DNA of 64,000 nt from Mycobacterium sp. 1245805.9 (GTDB taxonomy: Bacteria; Actinomycetota; Actinomycetes; Mycobacteriales; Mycobacteriaceae), in NCBI RefSeq assembly GCF_001672915.1, contig NZ_LZKR01000070.1, positions 17,208 to 81,207 on the forward strand. The letters run 5' to 3'. The notes beneath the pieces were generated by a model, which ran no database searches, was not told the DNA's origin, and saw only the letters and a list, made by a program, of their open reading frames with translations. The position numbers and the translations under genes are program-made. Positions 32,891-41,756 of the stretch are shown here, one piece after another; position 1 is the first letter of the stretch, and each line of letters opens with the position of its first letter.

Positions 32891-33505
32891 CTACTCGGAT
32901 TTGCCCTGCTCGGCGGCGGATACGTAGGGCGCCGCCGCGTTGAAGAGCATGTTGACGCAATAGTCGATGAACTGCTTGCGGGTGGCCCCGAGCTGTCCGT
33001 TGATATAGGCGGTGAACAGGCTCGTCAGCCCGCCGACCAGGCTGGTGGCGATCATCTTCTGCAGCACCGAATCGCCGATGCGCGACAGCTTGCGCTGCAG
33101 CAGATCGATGAAGTTGGGCATCCACTCCGCGCCCGACTGGGTCAATACCGGCTCGACCGTGGGCGCCAGCAGCAGCACCCGTCCGCGGACCGGATCGTCG
33201 ACCATGAGCTCGACGAATTGTTCGACGGCCTCGCGGGGCGTCTTCGCCGAGACGAGCGTCTCCATCGCGCGCGTGCAGACGTCGTCATAGACGGCGCGCA
33301 CGAATTCGTCGCGGTCGGAGAAGCTTTCGTAGAAGTAGCGTTCGGTGAGTGCGGCCTTCTTGCACACCGCGCGGACCGTCAGCGCGGGGCCGCTATCGCT
33401 GCCGAGCAGCTGCACGCCCGCGGTGATGAGATTGTCGCGGCGCAGGGCGAGGCGGCTCTCTAAGGGGACGCCGGTCCAACGACCCCGTCGTTGACCCGTC
33501 TGCAC
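32891..33505 (-). CDS. TetR/AcrR-family regulator (Rv0825c-like)
   Basis: 204 residues from GTG 33505. TetR helix-turn-helix in residues about 18-62: LRRDNLITAGVQLL, then LTVRAVCKKAALTERYFYESF by position 43-63 (key part TERYFYESFSDRDEF). The remaining helices form the ligand pocket. It is divergent from the DUF2236 gene with only 19 bp between starts, so autoregulation and control of that gene are likely. Confidence 0.88.
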   Translation of the reverse strand: MQTGQRRGRWTGVPLESRLALRRDNLITAGVQLLGSDSGPALTVRAVCKKAALTERYFYESFSDRDEFVRAVYDDVCTRAMETLVSAKTPREAVEQFVELMVDDPVRGRVLLLAPTVEPVLTQSGAEWMPNFIDLLQRKLSRIGDSVLQKMIATSLVGGLTSLFTAYINGQLGATRKQFIDYCVNMLFNAAAPYVSAAEQGKSE

Positions 33506-33524
33506 ATCGCTCCTAAGCTCTAAA

Positions 33525-34586
33525 GTGACAACGCACGTAGTCAGAATTGCCGATACTTACAGGGATCTAATAGTGACCCAACATACGTCCGCTGCCCGCC
33601 CGCTGAACAGCGGCGCCCCCGACGGCGTGGCCGGCGGCTGCCCGGTCTCGCCGCTCGGCTACGCGTCGCCGCCCACTCCGCTCGGCCCCGATTCGTTGAC
33701 GTGGCGGTACTTCGGGGACTGGCGCGGCATGTTGCAGGGTCCGTGGGCGGGTTCCATGCAGAACATGCACCCGCAGCTCGGGGCGGCGGTCATCGACCAC
33801 TCGACGTTCTTCCGGGAGCGCTGGCCACGCCTGCTGCGCTCGCTGTATCCGATCGGCGGCGTCGTCTTCGACGGCGACCGCGCCCCGGACACCGGCGCCG
33901 AGGTCCGCGACTACCACATCGACATCAAAGGGGTCGACGAGCAGGGCCGCCGCTACCACGCGCTGAACCCGGACGTCTTCTACTGGGCGCACGCCACCTT
34001 CTTCGTCGGCACTATCCATGTGGCAGAGCGCTTTTGCGGGGGGCTGACCGACGCGCAACGGCGGCAGCTCTTCGACGAGCATGTCGAGTGGTATCGCCTG
34101 TACGGCATGAGCATGCGGCCGGTGCCGGCGTCGTGGGAAGAGTTCCAGGCTTACTGGGACCACATGTGCCGCAACGTGTTAGAGGATAATTACGCAGCCC
34201 GTGCGGTCCTCGACCTGATCGAGCTGCCCAAACCGCCGTTCGCCCAATGGCTTCCGGACCCGCTATGGGCGGCACAACGCAAGCTGATGGCACCGTTCTT
34301 CGTGTGGCTCACCGTCGGCCTCTACGATCCGCCCGTGCGCGAGCTGATGGGCTACCGGTGGTCGCGGCGCGACGAGTGGCTGCACCGCCGGTTCGGCGAT
34401 CTCGTCCGCCTCGTCTTTGCCTGCGTGCCAAGGCGATACCGCAAGCACCCGCGGGCGCGCGCCGGCTGGGATCGCGTGACGGGCCGAATCCCCGGCGACA
34501 CACCGCTGGTTCAGACGCCGGCGCGCAACCTGCCGCCGCTGGACGAGCGCGACAACCCAAAGCATTACTGCCCGAAGGTCTCCTAG
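33525..34586 (+). CDS. DUF2236 oxygenase-like (MpaB/latex-clearing family)
   Basis: 353 residues. Heme b-binding DUF2236 family, distant from Lcp rubber oxygenase: conserved RYFGDWRGML, FYWAHATFF with its histidine, DEHVEWYRLYGMSMRPVP and PVRELMGYRWSRRDEW. Mycobacteria have several paralogues of unknown substrate, some acting on long hydrophobic compounds. The GTG at 33525 leaves almost no promoter; a GTG at 33573 with AGGGATC upstream is a reasonable alternative start. Confidence 0.82.
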   Translation: MTTHVVRIADTYRDLIVTQHTSAARPLNSGAPDGVAGGCPVSPLGYASPPTPLGPDSLTWRYFGDWRGMLQGPWAGSMQNMHPQLGAAVIDHSTFFRERWPRLLRSLYPIGGVVFDGDRAPDTGAEVRDYHIDIKGVDEQGRRYHALNPDVFYWAHATFFVGTIHVAERFCGGLTDAQRRQLFDEHVEWYRLYGMSMRPVPASWEEFQAYWDHMCRNVLEDNYAARAVLDLIELPKPPFAQWLPDPLWAAQRKLMAPFFVWLTVGLYDPPVRELMGYRWSRRDEWLHRRFGDLVRLVFACVPRRYRKHPRARAGWDRVTGRIPGDTPLVQTPARNLPPLDERDNPKHYCPKVS

Positions 34587-34597
34587 CCCAACGCCTT

Positions 34598-35008
34598 TCA
34601 GGCGGAACCCCGACCGGTGCGAGCGCCGCGCCTCGACGATGACGCGTTGATCGCCTTCAGTCCGCCCTCGCCCCGATGATGAGGCGGCACGCCCGGGCCG
34701 GCGTGCTCCGCATTGCGGACCGCATCGATGACGAGTTGCCGGACGTGGTCGTTCTCCAGGCTGTAGAAGATCGTGGTTCCCTCGCGACGCGTCTGGACCA
34801 GCCGCGCCATGCGCAGCTTGGCCAGGTGCTGGGACACCGATGGCGCGGGTTTTCCCACGTGTTCGGCGAGCTCGTTGACCGACATCTCACGGTTGGTCAG
34901 CGACCAGAGCACTTGCACGCGAGTCGCGTCGGCGAGCATCCGGAAGACCTCGACGACGAGGCCGGCCTGGTCGTCGGGCAAGCGGCCTTCGCTATTACCT
35001 GCATGCAT
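34598..35008 (-). CDS. kmtR: ArsR/SmtB nickel-cobalt sensor KmtR
   Basis: 136 residues. Winged helix with VFRMLADATRVQVLWSL, the recognition helix GKPAPSVSQHLAKLRMARLV and wing TRREGTTIFY. The C-terminal extension HAGPGVPPHH holds histidines as in M. tuberculosis KmtR (Rv0827c), which senses Ni/Co and represses an efflux pump. The pump gene is not in the window. The tail after residue 115 is basic and differs from what I remember of the M. tuberculosis protein. Confidence 0.92.
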   Translation of the reverse strand: MHAGNSEGRLPDDQAGLVVEVFRMLADATRVQVLWSLTNREMSVNELAEHVGKPAPSVSQHLAKLRMARLVQTRREGTTIFYSLENDHVRQLVIDAVRNAEHAGPGVPPHHRGEGGLKAINASSSRRGARTGRGSA

Positions 35009-35026
35009 ACGCAGACAATAGCCGGG

Positions 35027-35527
35027 TCACTCGTGCGGGACGACCGTCGATTGGCGGCGGCCGCCGTTGCGTTCGTTCCAGAACCGGTAGACGTCTACCG
35101 CGGCATCTTCGGGTTGGTAGCGCATCGGCAGCCGACGGTGGTCCCAGGTTTTGGCGAATTCGTCGTAGAACGTGGCGACCTCGAAGTACTTGCGGTCATC
35201 GGCGTAGTACTGCGCGTAAGCCTCGCGCGTGGTGAGGAAGACGACTTCGCGCGGAGAGCAGTAGTACAGCGAGCCCAGGCACATCGGGCACGGGTGGGCC
35301 AGCACATAGATGGTGCTGTCGACCAGGTGCTCGGTGCCGAGCCGCATGCACGCCTCGCGGATCGCCAGTATCTCCGCGTGCGCGGTCGGATCGTTCGTCT
35401 GGGCCACCTTGTTGGCGCTTTCGGCGAGGATCTGGCCGTCGTTGACGATCACCGTCGCGAATGGGCGACCGCCTTCGGCGACGTTCTGGCGGGCCAGGTC
35501 GATCGTTCGCTGGGCGAAGTCCGTCAC
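35027..35527 (-). CDS. Cytidine/guanine deaminase-family zinc enzyme
   Basis: 166 residues from GTG 35527. Zinc motif HAE at 50-52 and PCPMC at 79-83, the deaminase pair; the glutamate E52 is the proton shuttle. The C-terminal domain (ADDRKYFEVATFYDEFAKTW) resembles guanine deaminase (GuaD-like) or nucleoside deaminases rather than TadA. Starts 18 bp before... kmtR on the same strand, so they may be cotranscribed. Rv0828c occupies this place in M. tuberculosis. Confidence 0.85.
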   Translation of the reverse strand: MTDFAQRTIDLARQNVAEGGRPFATVIVNDGQILAESANKVAQTNDPTAHAEILAIREACMRLGTEHLVDSTIYVLAHPCPMCLGSLYYCSPREVVFLTTREAYAQYYADDRKYFEVATFYDEFAKTWDHRRLPMRYQPEDAAVDVYRFWNERNGGRRQSTVVPHE

Positions 35528-35617
35528 AGGTCGCAGAGTAGTCCCGGGCGGACCGGCGATCAGCGCTGTGATAGTAACTAGATTGTCTATATTTTTCGGC
35601 TGGGGACGAGGAACACC

Positions 35618-36517
35618 ATGGCGCGCACTGATCGCGATCGTTGGGACCTGGCGACGAGCGTCGGGGCGACGGCAACCATGGTCGCCGCCCAGCGGGCGCT
35701 GTCGACCGATGAGAAGTTGATCGACGACCCCTACGCGGCGCCGCTGGTGCGCGCCGTCGGCATCGACGTCTACGTGCGGTTGGTGAACGGCGAGATCCCG
35801 GTCGGCACGGAATCCGAGTTCGACCCGCAGCGCATGGCCAGGGCGATGGCGTGCCGCACCAGGTTCTACGACCGGTTCTTCCTCGACGCCGCGCAAAGCT
35901 GCGTCAACCAGGTCGTCATCCTCGCGTCGGGACTCGACTCGCGCGCGTATCGCCTGCCGTGGCCGGCGGGCACCGTCGTCTACGAGGTCGACATGCCGGA
36001 GGTGATCGAGTTCAAGACGTCGACACTGCGCGACCTCGGCGCCGAGCCGGCCGCCGAGCGGCGCACCGTCGCCATCGACCTGCGCGACGACTGGGCCGCG
36101 GCGCTGCAGGCCGCCGGCTTCGATCCGAAGGTTCCCGCGGCCTGGAGCGCCGAAGGCCTATTGGTATATCTGCCCGACGATGCGCAGGACGCGCTGTTCG
36201 ACAACATCACCGCGTTGAGCGCCCCGGACAGCCGCCTGGCTTTCGAATTCGTGCCCGACACAACCATTTTCGCCGACGAGCGGTGGCGCGCACACCACGA
36301 CCGGATGAGCGAACTCGGGTTCGAGATCGACTTCAACGAACTCGTCTACCACGGTCACCGCAGCCACATCCTGGACCATCTGAACCAGCGCGGCTGGCGG
36401 ACGTCATCGCAAACCACGAAGGAGTTGCATGCGGCCAACGGCTTCGTCTATCCCGACGACGAACTCGCCGAAGCCTTCGGCGACGTGACTTACAGCAGCG
36501 CGACGCTTACCGGCTGA
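35618..36517 (+). CDS. SAM-dependent methyltransferase (LCM/TIGR00027-like)
   Basis: 299 residues in the large mycobacterial family of putative O-methyltransferases (Rv0830). [22 protein letters not shown] start, substrate/SAM motifs RTRFYDRFF variant (CRTRFYDRF), [17 protein letters not shown] and [12 protein letters not shown]. The targets of this family are unknown. ATG at 35618, and a low-GC promoter stretch (GATAGTAACTAGATTGTCTA) upstream separates it from the divergent deaminase. Confidence 0.9.
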   Translation: MARTDRDRWDLATSVGATATMVAAQRALSTDEKLIDDPYAAPLVRAVGIDVYVRLVNGEIPVGTESEFDPQRMARAMACRTRFYDRFFLDAAQSCVNQVVILASGLDSRAYRLPWPAGTVVYEVDMPEVIEFKTSTLRDLGAEPAAERRTVAIDLRDDWAAALQAAGFDPKVPAAWSAEGLLVYLPDDAQDALFDNITALSAPDSRLAFEFVPDTTIFADERWRAHHDRMSELGFEIDFNELVYHGHRSHILDHLNQRGWRTSSQTTKELHAANGFVYPDDELAEAFGDVTYSSATLTG

Positions 36518-37304
36518 GCAGGTCGTCCTTCAGGCGGTTGGTGAGCATCTCCTGGAACACGGTGCGGGCCGGGTCGTACAGGTCCTGGAAGGTCACCAGC
36601 ACCGTGTTCCGGTCGTATTCGGGGATGGACCCCAGCGGAGTCCAGAAGCTGTCGATGTCCATCAGGAAGAACGGTCCCTGCTGGGCCGGCATGGTCCGGC
36701 GCAGGTGATAGCTCGCGTCCAGCGCCTGACCCACGCCCGGGCCGTAGCGCACGATCATCGACTTGCCCGGCTGCGCTTCCCGGTAGACCGCCGCGCCCTG
36801 CCATTCGGTCAGGGTCAGGCCGGCGGGCGCGATGCGCTGCGGCCCGAGCAGCGGCTCGGCGATCCAGTTGCTCCATTCGATGCGGCCATCCACACCCTGC
36901 GGGACCCGGATCTCGAGCACATAGCGCAGGCCGAGACGTTCCACCCCGACGATCGGCGAGAACTGCGCGCGGGCGTCAACGACGCGCATCACCAGCTCGA
37001 GCAGCGCCTCGAAGTTGCTGTAGGCGGTGGTCTCGATCACCACCGCCTGCGCCTTCATCGACGCGGCGAGGGTGTTGTCCCGGTTGACGTAACGGACGAA
37101 GCGCTCGGCGGCCGGTTGCGGTTGTCCCCCGGCGCCCATCGCCCAGGCCACGTCCTGCGCCTGGCGTTCGATGGGGAGCAGGTCCGCCAGCAGACGCCTG
37201 AGTTCCCCGCTCGACGATTCCGTGAGGGAATCCGTTGCCGGGTGACGGATTTCCATGGTTACCAGCGCTACTGGCGCGTTTGGGTAGGCCGCATCGACAC
37301 TCAT
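36507..37304 (-). CDS. Conserved TIGR04255-like protein (Rv0831c)
   Basis: 265 residues from the ATG at 37304. Conserved stretches [37 protein letters not shown] and [13 protein letters not shown] match M. tuberculosis Rv0831c as I remember it. No enzymatic motif is visible. It overlaps the end of the methyltransferase gene by 11 bp (convergent). It is the last gene of the M. tuberculosis-like block before the tRNA-Lys island. Confidence 0.85.
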   Translation of the reverse strand: MSVDAAYPNAPVALVTMEIRHPATDSLTESSSGELRRLLADLLPIERQAQDVAWAMGAGGQPQPAAERFVRYVNRDNTLAASMKAQAVVIETTAYSNFEALLELVMRVVDARAQFSPIVGVERLGLRYVLEIRVPQGVDGRIEWSNWIAEPLLGPQRIAPAGLTLTEWQGAAVYREAQPGKSMIVRYGPGVGQALDASYHLRRTMPAQQGPFFLMDIDSFWTPLGSIPEYDRNTVLVTFQDLYDPARTVFQEMLTNRLKDDLLSR

Positions 37305-37453
37305 ATCGCCGAGCATAGTCATGCCTTCCGGTGGCCAAACCGGGGCCATCCCGCGTGTCGGCCAGGACGGTGAGCGTCGGAATCGGCGCAAGCGTGTTCC
37401 GCCGGTGGCGGACGACGGGAGCCGGGCAATACCCGAGCTAACGGCCCGTTTTC

Positions 37454-37492
37454 GGTGCCCCCACTAGGACTAGAACCTAGGACCTGCGGATT
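37454..37492 (-). repeat. Attachment-site copy: 3' part of tRNA-Lys (island left end)
   Basis: 39 bp matching 41755-41793 with one mismatch (A for C at position 19). It copies the T-arm, acceptor 3' strand and part of the anticodon stem of the intact tRNA-Lys; upstream tRNA bases are absent. This is the footprint left by a tRNA-directed site-specific integration. Confidence 0.85.
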
Positions 37493-37682
37493 CATGGTTA
37501 GCCCGTCCCGTTGGTTGGTTGCTAACTATTTCCTATCCATGCAGCTCAACTGCTGACTCCGGCTCCACCGTGGTTCGCCGGTTCTCGTTGATGTCAATTG
37601 CGTCTCGTTCATTAACAGTCAATTAGTGGTGGGTCGCATAGGGTCTTGTCGTGCGTCACACCAGTAACAGGGGGCAAGCACG
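37493..37682 (+). promoter_or_regulatory. Leader region of the TIR gene
   Basis: Lower-GC 190-bp stretch with GTTGGTTGGTTGC and CATTAACAGTCAATTAG. It contains no gene and presumably the TIR promoter. Together with 37305-37453 it makes up the gene-free gap before the TIR gene. Confidence 0.35.
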
Positions 37683-39215
37683 GTGGCTACCAAAGAGCCA
37701 AGCAAGCACGTGTTCATTTCATACGTTCACGAAGACGCTGAGCAGGTCGATCAGCTATGTGCAGTGCTGGAAGCAGTCAACATCCCGTACTGGCGGGACC
37801 GCTCAAAGCTCGGGCCGGGCGATGAATGGAAGGTGAAGATCCGCGAGGCTATACGGTCGGGATCGATGGCGTTCCTCGCATGCTTCTCGGATCAGTCGCG
37901 AGCCAAAGATAAGTCCTATATGAACGAGGAACTGACTATCGCCACCGAAGAATGGCGCCTGCGCCCTCCCGGGCGCACCTGGCTAATCCCGGTCAGATTC
38001 GACGAAGGCCCGGTACCGGAATGGGATCTCGGCGCGGGCAAGACGCTTTCCGACCTCAACTACTCCGACCTGTTCGGAAGTGCACTTATCCCCAACACCG
38101 CGCAACTGGTAGACAAGATCAAAGAAGTGATGGGCCTGACGTCCGCGCTCGATCCGCGGGTGGTCCAAACCTCAGTGGAAGAGTCCACTGCCTCACATCG
38201 GCCGGCGATTCTTCGTCGCCTGACCAAGGAGATGGTGCGGGATCCATCGCGAGATATCGAGCTTGACGACCTGGTCAGCGCCGAGATCGCCCGAGCTCTT
38301 GCCGGCATGCGAGACAGCGACCGATTCCCGACCTCGTCACCTGGTGGGTCGAACAGCGAGTTAGCAGTTCACGGCGCCGTTAGAGCCAACGATTATTGGG
38401 AACTCGTCCAACCGTTTTGCTGGTCGCTGCAGGTCGCAGCTCGGTATGGCGAGCCAAGCGCATTAAGCCCGTGGTCCAACGGAATGAGAGCGTTGAGCGC
38501 CGAAGCTCACAAGATCGCGGGCGGTCACACCTACCTGCTTAACCTGCGGCACGTCCCGGCGCTCATCACCGTCTTCGTGGCTGCGATGTCGGCCGCCGGT
38601 CAAGGCAAGTGGTCGAACTTCAAAGCGTTGGTCGTCGATCCAAAAGTGACGGACCGTAGCCGTAGTTTCGGCAGTTCGCCAAAGCTGTCGCTGGTTGAGG
38701 CGGTCAACCCGTACAAGCCTTTCGATTCCGAGCTCATCAGCCAGCTTCTCGTTAACGCGTGGGTGATGGGCAAGGACTTAGCCGATGCACAGGAGGCCAT
38801 CGATCGGCGTGAGGGCATGAACTACCACACGCCTGTCCCAGACTGGCTCCACCGAATACTCAGGCGGCTTTTCGACGAGCAGTTCCCGGACGACGAGGAA
38901 TATGACGACGCCTTCGACAGGACTGAGGTCATCCTCGGCGTTGTGGACGAGGACCTGGCCAATGAGCGATTTAAGGATCAGCCGACGCGGCCGTTTCATT
39001 CGTCAACCATGTGGTTCGGACGAGCTGGATGGCGTTCCAAGCACGACCGAGATGATCCGGTCCGGGCGCTAGCCGACGAATTAGCTGCCGACGGTTCTGG
39101 CTGGCCTCCGCTCGGGGCTGGGTTGTTCGGCGGATCGGTCGACCGCGCCAACACAGCCATCAGCCAGTACCACGAAAGCTTCGCGAAGTATCGAAGTAAT
39201 TCCAGATTCTGGTGA
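37683..39215 (+). CDS. TIR-domain protein, putative NADase defence effector
   Basis: 510 residues from GTG 37683. Residues 8-150 are a TIR domain: HVFISYVHED (9-18), WRDRSKLGPGDEW, LACFSDQS, then YMNEEL with the candidate catalytic glutamate E82/E83, and IPVRFDE. Many bacterial TIR domains cleave NAD+ during anti-phage abortive infection. Residues 170-510 match no family I recognise; they look helical with WSLQVAARYG and LLNLRHVPALITVF, and might be the sensor. No STAND NTPase or Walker motif was seen. It is the only plus-strand gene of the island. Confidence 0.75.
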   Translation: MATKEPSKHVFISYVHEDAEQVDQLCAVLEAVNIPYWRDRSKLGPGDEWKVKIREAIRSGSMAFLACFSDQSRAKDKSYMNEELTIATEEWRLRPPGRTWLIPVRFDEGPVPEWDLGAGKTLSDLNYSDLFGSALIPNTAQLVDKIKEVMGLTSALDPRVVQTSVEESTASHRPAILRRLTKEMVRDPSRDIELDDLVSAEIARALAGMRDSDRFPTSSPGGSNSELAVHGAVRANDYWELVQPFCWSLQVAARYGEPSALSPWSNGMRALSAEAHKIAGGHTYLLNLRHVPALITVFVAAMSAAGQGKWSNFKALVVDPKVTDRSRSFGSSPKLSLVEAVNPYKPFDSELISQLLVNAWVMGKDLADAQEAIDRREGMNYHTPVPDWLHRILRRLFDEQFPDDEEYDDAFDRTEVILGVVDEDLANERFKDQPTRPFHSSTMWFGRAGWRSKHDRDDPVRALADELAADGSGWPPLGAGLFGGSVDRANTAISQYHESFAKYRSNSRFW

Positions 39216-39420
39216 CCTCGCCGTTTGAAAGCTACTTGCAGCAGAGTCGATTTCGTGCGTGCAGCGAACCGGGCGGGCCGACCGCGCGGATAAAGGGGCT
39301 GGGGCTGTGGCGCCTGGACAAGGCCAAGGCGGACTCGTCGGAGCCGACGGTGCCGCAGCTTAGGTCGGGCATGGTCGCAGCTCAAAGCGACAATGTCGTG
39401 TTCCTAGGCCGTGCAAGTGG

Positions 39421-40488
39421 CTAAGGCCCGGGAAACACGGGCTTGCGCGCACTTTCAGGCCAATTTGCGGCGTCTACCTTCTCAACGTGCGTTCGTAGCC
39501 CGCGTAAGAATTCTGCTGCCTCTTTAGCCCGTCGTTGATACTCATCCACGGATGTCCAGCCATACACGCTCCTATTCCCCAGCAGATGATCACGCAGTTG
39601 ACCACGGTCCCGAAGCGCGTAGCTCTTGAGTGAGTCGAGCGCATCACTCATGCTCTGCGGCGGATTCCAATTACCCGTCGACTCGTGGATCGACGAAAAC
39701 AGCGAGATTGGGTTGCCGTCGCGCGACATACTGGCGCGTATCTCGGAGTCAATTTCTGAATCTACTGAATCGAACCAAAGCAGGTTGCGTTCAAGCCGTT
39801 GTATTCTGACGTATTGGTCGAGCATGTTCCATGCCCCCTTAACAGTCGACCACCGCACTTGGAGGGCTCTATCAGCTGTCACGCTCTCCGAAACATTGTT
39901 CAGTGCGGTCTCAAGTAGGCGGGCATCTCGACGTATAGACTGCAGTAGACGCTCCGCGAGCTGGTCGTGTTGCTTTCGAATCGCGGTGTGATCCGGGTGT
40001 GATTCATCGGTGTCTGTGAACATCAAACTAATAAAGCCGCTCAAATCGTGGATTGCAGTTTTATTCGTTCTTTGGACATGTGCAGCGCCACTGTCCAGTG
40101 CTTGAATCCGTTGCTCGGAGCAAAACTCCATTACGGCATCTCGGAATGCTTTCCATGCGAGCACCGAGATACGGTTTACTTTGTCGAGTGCGGCCTTTTC
40201 TTCACGCTGGATCGTAAAGGTAGCTAAGACGACAGTAGCAACCGGGGCTCCTATCAAAAAGCCGGTGAAGCCCGCGAGGACATTTGGAATATATGCGTGG
40301 TTGTGGAACCAATCAGCGTTGTACCGGCGCAACCAACTCTGCTTAGGGTCAAAGCCTCCTAGTGTTACATTGACTCCCGCGTCGTTGAGCCAAAGTCCGG
40401 CAAGCAGAACGATGCCGATCAGAAGAGACAGGATTAGCATGACCTGCGTCGAACGCTTGAAATCTTTGGACGTCTCGAGGAACCCCAC
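39421..40488 (-). CDS. Unknown two-span membrane protein of the island
   Basis: 355 residues from ATG 40488. Transmembrane helices at about 15-34 and 68-92, then a soluble domain with repeated charged helices (RKQHDQLAERLLQSIRRDARLLETALNN by position 165-192). No family recognised. It starts 3 bp after the stop of the other island membrane gene, so the two are translated together and probably form a complex. Confidence 0.7.
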   Translation of the reverse strand: MGFLETSKDFKRSTQVMLILSLLIGIVLLAGLWLNDAGVNVTLGGFDPKQSWLRRYNADWFHNHAYIPNVLAGFTGFLIGAPVATVVLATFTIQREEKAALDKVNRISVLAWKAFRDAVMEFCSEQRIQALDSGAAHVQRTNKTAIHDLSGFISLMFTDTDESHPDHTAIRKQHDQLAERLLQSIRRDARLLETALNNVSESVTADRALQVRWSTVKGAWNMLDQYVRIQRLERNLLWFDSVDSEIDSEIRASMSRDGNPISLFSSIHESTGNWNPPQSMSDALDSLKSYALRDRGQLRDHLLGNRSVYGWTSVDEYQRRAKEAAEFLRGLRTHVEKVDAANWPESARKPVFPGP

Positions 40489-40491
40489 CGA

Positions 40492-41466
40492 TCAGTCCCC
40501 CGAAGCTTTCTTGTGACCGAACCGTCGCAAGGGATTCCACCATTTTCGTTCGCGTGCAGGCTCTGACTGAGTGGCAACGCCTTCCGGGTTGAGGTCTGGT
40601 TCGCTGATGCGTTCCAACCTTGTTTCGTCTCGACGCCAAATGTAGCCAGAGACGTCGGTAAAAAATATTTCCGTGGCTACCGTGTAGTCGGCCTGGTCTG
40701 TCTGGTACGCAACAATTGCGGACTCTCCAGGTGCCAGGCGAGAGGGCCAGTCGTCCCCAATCTGTAAGGCGATGCTCTGTTTCACCTGTTCCTTCAACAC
40801 GGCAGCGGCTGAATCACTCAGATCCAGGTTGGCCATGCCTGCTGAAAATGCCTGCAGCATCAGCTCTGCGTCACCTACACCGTAGGATTCGTAGGTTTTT
40901 GCGGCGTGCTGGACGAATTCGTCGAAGTCTTCGCGTACCCGCTTCATGATCACCTGGTTGTTGCGCACGATTGCTGCTGCGGCCGCATCACCAACTGAAC
41001 CTCTGGCTTCCGCGGGCGCGCGTTGGCAGCCCCCGTTCACGGCCGTCCCACTTCCGTCACGCGCCGTCACATTCACGCGCAGGCCTGTAATTGCGTCCGT
41101 GCTGGTGTTTTGAATTCCAACGTGCCAAGTGCGTTCGACTAAGACGTCCGCCTTTCTGATCGCCACCGTAATCCTTCGGGCTTGCGCGGCAAGCCGGTCA
41201 TTCTCTGCGCGTCTGATTTCGGTTAGCTGTTCTCGGTGCCGTTTGGCCTCTTCGATCGCTTGACGGGAGCGCTCACGGCGTTCTTCACGCGATTTCCTTG
41301 GCTCCCACCACACCGCGACAATGAGGGCCACGATGACGCCGATAGCGGTGAATACGGCGCCGAATCCCTGACCAGCTGCCTCTGTGATTTGAAGCCAGGC
41401 CGGTACTGGACTGGGCCCCGAGACTACGGCACTCCCTTCAGAGGTGAGTTGAACGAAGAAGGTCAT
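40492..41466 (-). CDS. Unknown single-span membrane protein with coiled coil
   Basis: 324 residues from ATG 41466 (a TTG at 41490 would add eight). One transmembrane helix at about 33-54 is followed by a charged coiled coil (about 56-100, rich in R/E) and a C-terminal domain with DVSGYIWRRDETRL. No known family. First of the two-gene minus-strand unit. GC and codon use differ from the core genes. Confidence 0.65.
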   Translation of the reverse strand: MTFFVQLTSEGSAVVSGPSPVPAWLQITEAAGQGFGAVFTAIGVIVALIVAVWWEPRKSREERRERSRQAIEEAKRHREQLTEIRRAENDRLAAQARRITVAIRKADVLVERTWHVGIQNTSTDAITGLRVNVTARDGSGTAVNGGCQRAPAEARGSVGDAAAAAIVRNNQVIMKRVREDFDEFVQHAAKTYESYGVGDAELMLQAFSAGMANLDLSDSAAAVLKEQVKQSIALQIGDDWPSRLAPGESAIVAYQTDQADYTVATEIFFTDVSGYIWRRDETRLERISEPDLNPEGVATQSEPARERKWWNPLRRFGHKKASGD

Positions 41467-41754
41467 CAGCTGAAGACGATAGAGCGCCAAGGCGACAAAA
41501 CTGGTTACGACACTGCTCCCCTGCGTGGGTTGCCTGAGCGAGCGTCCTTGTTGCGCTGACGAGCGTGGCAGCTTCTTATCCGCGTTTGCGGGAATCGCAG
41601 GTTGCTGGCGTGCACGTCACCGGTTTAAGTCCCGCACTCGTGGACGTGGGGTGGACGTCGTGCCCAACCGGCAAACTCGACGTACTGCCTGGTCGGCGTG
41701 GATAACGCCCTGGCTTGGACATTTGCGTTGTGCCCCTACGTGGTGCCCCTGCGT
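41467..41754. other. Gene-free right end of the island
   Basis: 288 bp between the coiled-coil gene and the tRNA. It holds two tandem 13-bp units, GTGCCCCTACGTG and GTGCCCCTGCGTG (41730-41755), that run directly into the tRNA 3' end and look like repeated near-copies of it. A short GGTTTAAGTCCCGCACT resembles a tRNA T-arm. No integrase fragment could be read in any frame. Confidence 0.4.
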
Positions 41755-41756
41755 GG

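Noticed and set aside
39212..39424. 70-codon frame after the TIR gene, overlapping its stop by 4 bp
   Set aside because: Composition and sequence look random, and it runs into the stop of the convergent membrane-protein gene. It could be real only if conserved with the TIR gene.
41617..41700. Additional tRNA at the T-arm-like GGTTTAAGTCCCGCACT
   Set aside because: No matching acceptor, D-arm or anticodon stem could be folded around it.
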